NCBI GenBank assembly: GCA_903921455.1
Contig: CAIXPZ010000286.1
Span: forward strand, 1-52,054
Source: an uncultured Verrucomicrobia subdivision 3 bacterium
GTDB taxonomy: Bacteria > Verrucomicrobiota > Verrucomicrobiae > Limisphaerales > UBA11358
DNA: 52,054 nucleotides
Direction of reading: 5' to 3'
The notes under the pieces are model-generated. The model was given only the letters and a program-made list of their open reading frames with translations, did not search any database and was not told the origin of the DNA. This document shows positions 43,218-52,054 of this stretch, in pieces. A program made the position numbers and the translations under genes. Positions within the stretch are counted from its first letter, which is position 1. Each line of letters begins with the position of its first letter.

Positions 43218-43910
43218 ATGAAAAAACTTTTTGCCATCATCTTCGCGGCGGCGGCGCAAAGCCTTTGGGCTGGCGATATTTCGGGCACGGTGCGCGCCGA
43301 ACCGAAAGCGGGCACGGAGTTGAGCCCGCTGGCCACCCGCGCGGCGTATTCGAGCCGCAAGTTCAAGTTCGTCGAGCGCGTGGACTACGCGGCGATGCGG
43401 GATTTTGTGGTCGGCATCGAAGGGCCGGCCGGCACGAACGCCGCCCCCACCAACACCGTCGTCGTCACCACCAGCCGGGTCGCGCAAAAGGGTGCGGTGT
43501 TCACGCCCCACATTTTGCCGGTGATGGCCGGCACCGTGGTGGAATGGCCGAACCGAGACGATATTTTCCACAATGTCTTTTCCGTGTCGGAGGCGAAGTC
43601 CTTCGACCTCGACCTTTACAAGGGTAATCCGCCGCAGAAGCGCGTGACGTTCGACCAGCCCGGCAAGGTGGATGTCTATTGCTCCATCCACGCGAACATG
43701 CACTGCGTCGTGCTGGTGATGGCAAATCCGTATTTCGCCATGACGGACGCGGAGGGAAATTACACCATCACCAACGTGCCGCCCGGAACTTACAAACTAA
43801 AGGCATGGCACGAGCGCCTGCCCGCCGATGAACGGGAAATCGTCGTGCCGACCAACGGCGTGGTGAAAGCCGACTTCGTCCTGACCATCAAGAATCTGCC
43901 GAAATACTGA
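43218..43910 (+). CDS. secreted cupredoxin-like protein with carboxypeptidase-regulatory-like tail
   Basis: A 230-residue periplasmic protein (signal 1-18). The central part (about 85-170) is a plastocyanin-like cupredoxin with a complete type 1 copper set: His118 in 'IFHNVFS', then Cys155, His158 and Met161 in 'VYCSIHANMHC'. A C-terminal beta-sandwich ('AMTDAEGNYTITNVPPGTYK' region, 174-195) resembles carboxypeptidase-regulatory-like domains. Similar proteins are annotated as methylamine utilization proteins next to signalling genes, without proven function. It lies between the porin and a sensor kinase, which suggests periplasmic copper or redox sensing. Confidence 0.82.
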   Translation: MKKLFAIIFAAAAQSLWAGDISGTVRAEPKAGTELSPLATRAAYSSRKFKFVERVDYAAMRDFVVGIEGPAGTNAAPTNTVVVTTSRVAQKGAVFTPHILPVMAGTVVEWPNRDDIFHNVFSVSEAKSFDLDLYKGNPPQKRVTFDQPGKVDVYCSIHANMHCVVLVMANPYFAMTDAEGNYTITNVPPGTYKLKAWHERLPADEREIVVPTNGVVKADFVLTIKNLPKY

Positions 43911-43913
43911 CGC

Positions 43914-46229
<2,316 letters not shown>

Positions 46230-46244
46230 CCCGCACCCTTTGCC

Positions 46245-47498
<1,254 letters not shown>

Positions 47499-47617
47499 GC
47501 CGTTGGTGGCGAAAGGACTCTGCCAGCAGCGGTAGGGCGTCGGTGCCCTGCCGCCGTGACCCACGGCCGGGCGACGGAAACGGACGACCTTGTTGCCTCA
47601 ACTGGAGACGTCAATCT

Positions 47618-47743
47618 CTGAACCATTGGCATTGATGGCTCAGCCAACACATGTTCTACCTCAACCAACACATGTTTCACCTCAGCTAACACATCTTCTA
47701 CCTTAAACAACAGATGTGATGGCTTAACCAACACATGTGATGG
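47618..47743. repeat. six degenerate 21-bp tandem repeats
   Basis: Units start at 47618, 47639, 47660, 47681, 47702 and 47723; they share CT-AACCAACACATG. On minus they are in one frame and encode seven-residue units such as PSHVLVK, VEDVLAE, VKHVLVE and VEHVLAE. Unit ends alternate between CTAC/TCAC and GATGG. There are no spacers, so it is not a CRISPR. Confidence 0.85.
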
Positions 47744-47999
47744 CTGTATAAAAATAGCCAATTAGGCGGTTAAAAGGGTCAAAAAGGCGGGTTTTGACTC
47801 AAAATGGTGCAAAACCGTCCTCAGCCGGCCCGACTGGTTAAAACCGGCCCAAGGACGGCCCAAAGTCTGGCCGGACGGGGGCTTGGCTAGAGGTCGGATG
47901 GGAGGCTAAGCAGATGCCAACCTTGTAAGCTTGGGGACTTGGGACCGTGCACCGGCGATAAACTTTGACAGAAATTCGCCCGTTCGCTTTCATCAACCC

Positions 48000-48102
48000 A
48001 TGCTAACCAAGGTTGTCGCGAAAACCGCCAATGGTGCTACCCCTTCCACTGTCGCGGTTCAAGTTGCGAGTTGGCGGCGACTCAACTTTTTACGTTAAGC
48101 AT
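48000..48102 (+). repeat. attC-like palindrome before the CPBP gene
   Basis: ATGCTAAC (48000-48007) pairs with GTTAAGCAT (48094-48102) with one bulge; GTTGTCGC (48013-48019 region) pairs with GCGACTCAAC (48077-48086) with a two-base bulge; CCGCCAA (48025-48031) pairs perfectly with TTGGCGG (48071-48077). GTTAAGC (48094-48100) fits the GTTRRRY core. This is the four-box plan of integron attC sites, here about 103 bp long. Confidence 0.6.
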
Positions 48103-48117
48103 CTTGTCGCACGTTTT

Positions 48118-48909
48118 ATGGATACAGGCACAGAAAAGCAAAAAGGATGGAAAAGCAGCGACGCTTGGCTCTGTATATTGGCGCTGGTCTTTTTTCAGTT
48201 TGCTCTTTTGTTTGGCCTTAATTCGGCGGCTAGCAGTTACCCGGCATTCTCACACTGGTGGGCGATGTCATTTGGCAGAGGTGTCATATACCTTGTTCAA
48301 GATGCTTTGTGGGTTTTTGTTGCTCTGTGGTTTTCGCGTGTCAAGGCTGTCCGAGATTTCTTAGAGCCTGCCGGATTACGGCAAGGAGTTAGTTTATTTG
48401 GTTGGTGTGCAGCTTGGGTGGCAATCGCCATTGCATTGATTAACGGATACGGAGGTTCCAAAGGATGGACGGCTGGGTTCAGTCATGCCACCCATGAAAC
48501 ATTTAGCATAGCATGGTGCTTCTTCACCTTGGCGGCCGTTCTGATTGCTCCATTTTGCGAAGAAATAGCTACTCGGGGGTTTTTATACCGGGCGTTTCGC
48601 GGGCGTTACAGTCCTTTGGTCGCGACAATCATAATTATTGGCTTTTCGTCGTATTTCCATTGGAACAGCGTGTCGCGATCGGTATTTACATTTAGTTGTT
48701 TGGCGGTGGGTTGGGCTTTGTTATGTATTGTCCGAGAGAAAACAGGCAGCTTGTGGGACTGTTTGCTTTGCCATTCAGTCTATAACGCCGTCGGCTCACA
48801 TCTATGGCTTCCCACAGTTATCGCTATGCTTGTGTTCTTGCCATTTATAGCTTTCCCAATTCTCAAAAAAAGGCAACCCAAAGGGAGAGGAATGCATGAA
48901 GATGCTTAA
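48118..48909 (+). CDS. CPBP-family intramembrane glutamic protease (CAAX-like), cassette-borne
   Basis: A 263-residue membrane protein with about eight hydrophobic segments. The CPBP/Abi motifs are present: 'FCEEIATRGFLYRAF' with Glu148-Glu149 and Arg153, 'FHW' with His181, and 'CHSVYNAV' with His219 and Asn223. Members process membrane substrates, and in bacteria some give bacteriocin self-immunity. ATG at 48118 is chosen because it is 15 bp after the attC-like site; a longer frame would start inside that site. The gene is clearly more A/T-rich than its surroundings, which with the flanking cores suggests arrival as a gene cassette. Confidence 0.85.
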   Translation: MDTGTEKQKGWKSSDAWLCILALVFFQFALLFGLNSAASSYPAFSHWWAMSFGRGVIYLVQDALWVFVALWFSRVKAVRDFLEPAGLRQGVSLFGWCAAWVAIAIALINGYGGSKGWTAGFSHATHETFSIAWCFFTLAAVLIAPFCEEIATRGFLYRAFRGRYSPLVATIIIIGFSSYFHWNSVSRSVFTFSCLAVGWALLCIVREKTGSLWDCLLCHSVYNAVGSHLWLPTVIAMLVFLPFIAFPILKKRQPKGRGMHEDA

Positions 48910-48935
48910 CCCGCTTAGCTAACAAGGCAGTTACC
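48904..48935 (+). repeat. start of a truncated attC-like site after the CPBP gene
   Basis: GCTTAAC (48904-48910) spans the CPBP stop codon and is the exact reverse complement of GTTAAGC, which opens the cassette at 48094. The following TTAGCTAACAAGG resembles the GCTAACCAAGG start of the upstream palindrome. No GTTRRRY core follows before the next gene, so the site looks truncated. Confidence 0.5.
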
Positions 48936-48989
48936 CGGCGCAAGAAGGGTTACGCCAGATTCCGGCCAAAGGTTTGCCGCCGCCGGGGC

Positions 48990-50030
48990 TCAAAAACTGT
49001 AGCTCACGCCGACCTCGAGGAAGACGGATTGCGAGAGGTCGATCTGCGCGGTGCGGCCGCTAAAGCTGTGGTCGTAGGTGCCCAGGTCCTGGAATTGCAC
49101 GCCGGCGGCCAGGCCCCAATGGTCGGTGAACTGGTAATTGGCGGTCGCGCCGGCATACCAGCCCCACAGCACATCGGTGTTGCTGCCGCTGCCGGAGGTG
49201 CTGCCGGTCCCGCCGCCGCTGTCCAGCACGAGGGTTTGTTTCCAGGATTCATTGGCATGGATCAGCCCGAGCGCGAGGCCGCCGGAGAGGGCGATCGTGA
49301 ACTGCTGTTTCTCGCCGAAGGGGATTTCCGCATACGGCCCGAGCCGGCCGCCCCAGACATCCGCATCAAAACTGTCGTGGGAGGTCAACTGCCCCGCCGT
49401 GCCGGCGCCGGGCGTGCCGCCGGCCACGAGCACGGGGTCGCCGGGATTGCCGGTGTAGGCGCCGCGATGGCCGGGCGTGGGGATCTGGCCGGGGATGCCG
49501 CCAAAGGTGTAGTCGGTGGTGTCCACGCCCACGCGGGAGCCGCCGGTGCTGTTCACGGAAATCTTCATGTAGTTGAGCGCGCCTTCCACGCCGTAGCGCA
49601 GGTGGTGCCAGTCTTCCTTCACGCCGAGCTGGCGGTCGTAGGTCAGCTCCACGCCGGGGATGGCATCGTCATTGGAGGACGGCGCGGCGGAGTGGGCGCC
49701 GGCGGAGGAGGCGTTGTGGAAAGAGAAGGTGTTGGCGCCTTGATTATACTGGGCCGCGTTGTCGTAACCCCAATACGAGGTGTAGCCGAGATAGTTGCCG
49801 GTGGAGTCGGTGAGGACGTAGCCGTCGGCGTAATTCCCGGGCCCGCCCGCCGAGCCGACGCCGCGGAACTTGGTGGTGATGTTCAGCCCGTAGCGCAGGT
49901 TGAGCGACAGGCGGTTGGTGGCCGTGAGCGGCGGGGTCTGTTCCAGCGTCTGGGCCAAGACCTGACTGCCGGCGCCGAGCAGCAACACGCCGGTGAGGGG
50001 AACGGCCAGGGAGCAATGGTTTTTCTTCAT
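48990..50030 (-). CDS. outer-membrane beta-barrel protein
   Basis: A 346-residue protein with a signal peptide (1-26, 'VLAQ') and alternating amphipathic strands typical of a small outer-membrane barrel: 'NRLSLNLRYGLNITTKF', 'GVELTYDRQLG', 'FTIALSGGLALGLIHA', 'GWYAGATANYQFTDHWGLAAG' in part, and the C-terminal 'SVFLEVGVSYSF' with terminal Phe. Gly/Ser/Thr-rich loops separate the strands. It starts 8 bp after the stop of the large surface protein gene, so the two are cotranscribed. Its function (porin, adhesin or export partner) cannot be told from sequence. Confidence 0.82.
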   Translation of the reverse strand: MKKNHCSLAVPLTGVLLLGAGSQVLAQTLEQTPPLTATNRLSLNLRYGLNITTKFRGVGSAGGPGNYADGYVLTDSTGNYLGYTSYWGYDNAAQYNQGANTFSFHNASSAGAHSAAPSSNDDAIPGVELTYDRQLGVKEDWHHLRYGVEGALNYMKISVNSTGGSRVGVDTTDYTFGGIPGQIPTPGHRGAYTGNPGDPVLVAGGTPGAGTAGQLTSHDSFDADVWGGRLGPYAEIPFGEKQQFTIALSGGLALGLIHANESWKQTLVLDSGGGTGSTSGSGSNTDVLWGWYAGATANYQFTDHWGLAAGVQFQDLGTYDHSFSGRTAQIDLSQSVFLEVGVSYSF

Positions 50031-50038
50031 GGTCTTAT

Positions 50039-52054
50039 TCAGGGATTGAGCAGCACGCGATAGTAGCGGGCGGGATTGGGATAGACCGGCGGCGCCAGCG
50101 TGACCGGCGGGCCGTCGTCATACCAGAACGTGGAGGTGGCGCTGGCGACGATGGACGGCGTGGCCGCGCGCCAGGTCACCAGATTGTCGTCGCTGTATTG
50201 GATCGTATAGGTGCGTCCCGGGATGCTCGTGAACTGCACGAGGTAGCGGGGGTTGGCCGGATTGCGCACGTCGTTGAAGCCATACTTGATGATGGTGGTC
50301 AGGTTGGTGCTGTTCACCGGCGGCGTGAGGGGCGCGTTGATGGCGACCACGCTCAGGCTGTTCGTGAACGGATGGCGGTCCGCCACGAAGAACTCGAGCA
50401 CGAACGTCACGCTGCTGCCCACGGCCGGATACGGCGTCAGCGGGGAGTTATACGGCGGATCGTATTCCACGTAGGGCACGCCGTTGTTGGTGCCGGTGGC
50501 ATTGTAAAGCGTGACGCCGCTGCGCAAGCCGCCGATGGACAGCCGCAGCGCGTGCACCGGCGCCTGGCCGATGTTCGTCACCGCGATGAATTCCTCGTAG
50601 AGCTGCGTCTGGGGGTTGAAGGCGCTGGTGCCGACGATGAAGAAGCCCGTGCCGACCGGGATGATGGTGTTCGTGGCCACGGCATTGGTCGGGTAGGTGT
50701 TCGTCACGAGGGCGACGCTGAACACGCCGGGGACGATGAGCGTCTGCGCCTGGGCGTTCGTGTAGAACGTCGAGGCGAAGTTGTTCGTAAGGTTCGGATC
50801 AAACGTCGTCGCAAAGGCGGCGGCGCGATTGGTCGCGGCGCTGACGGCGGGCGGGCTGTTGGTCAGGATGAAGTTCAGCGGATTGGCGCCGGGCGTGAGG
50901 GTGGAGCTGCCGGCCGTGGACTTGACGGTCACCACGAAGTTGGTCACCTGCCCGTTCGCCAGCGAGGGAATCGCCGGCCAGATGACGATGCCGTTGGAAT
51001 ACACGCCGCCGCCGGTGGTGCTGGTGAAGACTACATTCGCCGGCAAGGTGTTGGTCGTCCGCGTATTGGCGGCCGGGTCCGGTCCGGCGTTGGCCACCAC
51101 GTTGGTGAAGGAGAAGACGTCGCCCACCGTCACCAGGCTCGGGCCAAACAAGGCCACTTGCACATCCGCGCCCGTGGCGGCGGTGACCGCGATGGTCACG
51201 GTGGCCGGGAGGCTGTTGGTCTGCCCGTTGTTGACGAGGAAGGTGAAGCTGTCGCCGCCGGTGTAGCCGCCGGCGGGCGTGTAGGTGACCGCGCCGGTGT
51301 TGGTGTTGAACAGGCTCAGCGTGCCGTGCGCCGGATTGCCGGCGATGGCAAACGTGAGCGGCAGCGCATTCGGGTCGGTGCCGGTCAGGGTGATGAGCTT
51401 GGCGGTATTCTGGATGGTCGAGACGAATTGCGCGTTCGCCACCGGCGGAATGTTCGTCACCGTCAGCACGCCGTTCGTGAAGGTGAAGCTGTAATTCGCG
51501 GCCGCCAGACTGCCTTGCGTGATGGTGATCGGATACGTGCCCGCCGGGCTGTTGGACACGGCCGTCGTGGACAACACCGGGCTGCCGGCGAGGACGTTCG
51601 TGGTCTCGCTGTTCACAAAGCCGGTGACGACATAAGTGAACGGCGGGTTCGGGCGATTGTAGCCGCGCACCTGGTTGTTGGCGGCCACCACGAGCGGCGC
51701 GGGCGTCACCACCAGCGTGTTCGTCAGATACGCCGCCACATAGTTCGTATCACCCGGCGTGAAGATGACCGTCAGTACGTTCGTTCCCACCGGCAAGATG
51801 ACGCCATTTGTCGGGTTGTAGCTGAACGTCCCGCCCACCGTCGCCGTCGCACTGTTCTGGTTCGTCCCCAGCGGCGTCCCGTAAACAATATTCGTCGGCG
51901 TCGGCCAGCTCGTTGTGTAACTGCCCAAGCCCACCACCAACACCCCGTTCGAGTAAGTGATGCTGTAGTTGCTCAAACCCACCCCAGTCGCTCCGCTCGG
52001 CACAATCGCGTAGTTGCCAACCGGAGCCGTGTTGATCGCTCCGCCGCTTGCCAG
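50039..52054 (-). CDS. large surface protein with MBG and Ig-like repeats (5' part beyond right edge)
   Basis: The frame is open to the right edge, so at least 671 residues are visible and the N-terminus is missing. An apparent GTG start at 52003 lies inside an MBG-type domain and is not real. From the edge inward: part of an MBG domain ('NTAPVGNYAIVPSG'), one further MBG block ('PLVVAANNQVRGYNRPNPPF', 'PAGTYPITI'), a cadherin-like domain ('GTDPNALPLTFAIAGNPAHG'), a DUF11-like domain ('ADVQVALFGPSLVTVGDVFS'), and a C-terminal region ending YYRVLLNP. The tail style matches the fossil at 8593. It is probably a secreted or surface adhesin-like protein, cotranscribed with the downstream barrel gene. 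Confidence 0.8.
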   Translation of the reverse strand: MASGGAINTAPVGNYAIVPSGATGVGLSNYSITYSNGVLVVGLGSYTTSWPTPTNIVYGTPLGTNQNSATATVGGTFSYNPTNGVILPVGTNVLTVIFTPGDTNYVAAYLTNTLVVTPAPLVVAANNQVRGYNRPNPPFTYVVTGFVNSETTNVLAGSPVLSTTAVSNSPAGTYPITITQGSLAAANYSFTFTNGVLTVTNIPPVANAQFVSTIQNTAKLITLTGTDPNALPLTFAIAGNPAHGTLSLFNTNTGAVTYTPAGGYTGGDSFTFLVNNGQTNSLPATVTIAVTAATGADVQVALFGPSLVTVGDVFSFTNVVANAGPDPAANTRTTNTLPANVVFTSTTGGGVYSNGIVIWPAIPSLANGQVTNFVVTVKSTAGSSTLTPGANPLNFILTNSPPAVSAATNRAAAFATTFDPNLTNNFASTFYTNAQAQTLIVPGVFSVALVTNTYPTNAVATNTIIPVGTGFFIVGTSAFNPQTQLYEEFIAVTNIGQAPVHALRLSIGGLRSGVTLYNATGTNNGVPYVEYDPPYNSPLTPYPAVGSSVTFVLEFFVADRHPFTNSLSVVAINAPLTPPVNSTNLTTIIKYGFNDVRNPANPRYLVQFTSIPGRTYTIQYSDDNLVTWRAATPSIVASATSTFWYDDGPPVTLAPPVYPNPARYYRVLLNP

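Larger units (their letters stand above)
47499..48117. other. long intergenic region with tandem repeat and attC-like site
   Basis: No confident gene lies in these 619 bases. Besides the 21-bp tandem repeat (47618-47743) and the attC-like palindrome (48000-48102), the segment 47760-47960 is rich in GGCCC/GGGCC-type words, including repeated 'CGGCCC' and 'GGCCCAA', with no recognised role. A minus-strand open frame of about 94 codons (47761 to 47477) has only a TTG start. Confidence 0.5.

Overview
The window looks like a chromosome segment of a Gram-negative, polysaccharide-degrading bacterium, most likely Verrucomicrobiota (Pedosphaera/Limisphaerales-like). This is inferred from the Lpt/Kdo lipopolysaccharide genes, the sulfatase and glycoside hydrolase content, an ECF sigma factor next to a zinc-ribbon Ser/Thr kinase, HPr kinase with HPr, MBG-type surface proteins ending in a '[F/Y]YRV' tail, and many dispersed palindromic and word-like repeats. 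No rRNA, tRNA or CRISPR array was seen.

Layout. 1-102 reads like the last codons of an IS4-type transposase. 517-8582 (minus) is a tightly coupled five-gene operon, transcribed in the order esterase, GH2 glycosidase, tandem-domain alginate-lyase-like protein, GDSL esterase, sulfatase. It suggests breakdown of a sulfated, esterified, uronate-containing glycan. Upstream of it lies a fossil C-terminus of a secreted protein (8593-8878). 9160-15402 (minus) holds housekeeping genes: RluA-type pseudouridine synthase, PpiD/SurA-like foldase, hemB, a discoidin-like lipoprotein and mpl. 15523-17690 (plus) is a pectin pair (CE12-like esterase and PL22-like lyase). 18018-18935 (plus) holds two cassette-like hypothetical genes separated by an attC-like palindrome.

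19034-24406 (minus) is an ECF sigma factor followed by a giant membrane Ser/Thr kinase. A matching promoter-like motif precedes both, and the kinase gene carries a palindromic dispersed element inside its activation-loop coding sequence. Then come gatB, a GH16 glucanase, a tetR-adaptor-RND efflux operon, a CHASE3 membrane protein, gatCA, and the envelope cluster kdsA-kdsC-lptC-lptA-lptB-hprK-HPr. glgC follows, with four tandem repeats that each carry a Shine-Dalgarno-like core in its leader, and then hflX.

41884-47498 (plus) is an apparent operon of porin, cupredoxin-like protein, hybrid histidine kinase and PQQ-type sugar dehydrogenase. 47618-47743 is a 21-bp tandem repeat. 48000-48910 holds a CPBP protease gene whose flanks match an integron gene cassette. 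The window ends with an outer-membrane barrel gene and a large MBG-domain surface protein that runs off the right edge.

The best candidates for undescribed biology are the tandem lyase within its operon, the porin/cupredoxin/kinase/dehydrogenase unit, the sigma-kinase pair with its shared promoter motif and invaded kinase gene, the repeat-encoded ribosome-binding region of glgC, and the attC-flanked protease cassette.
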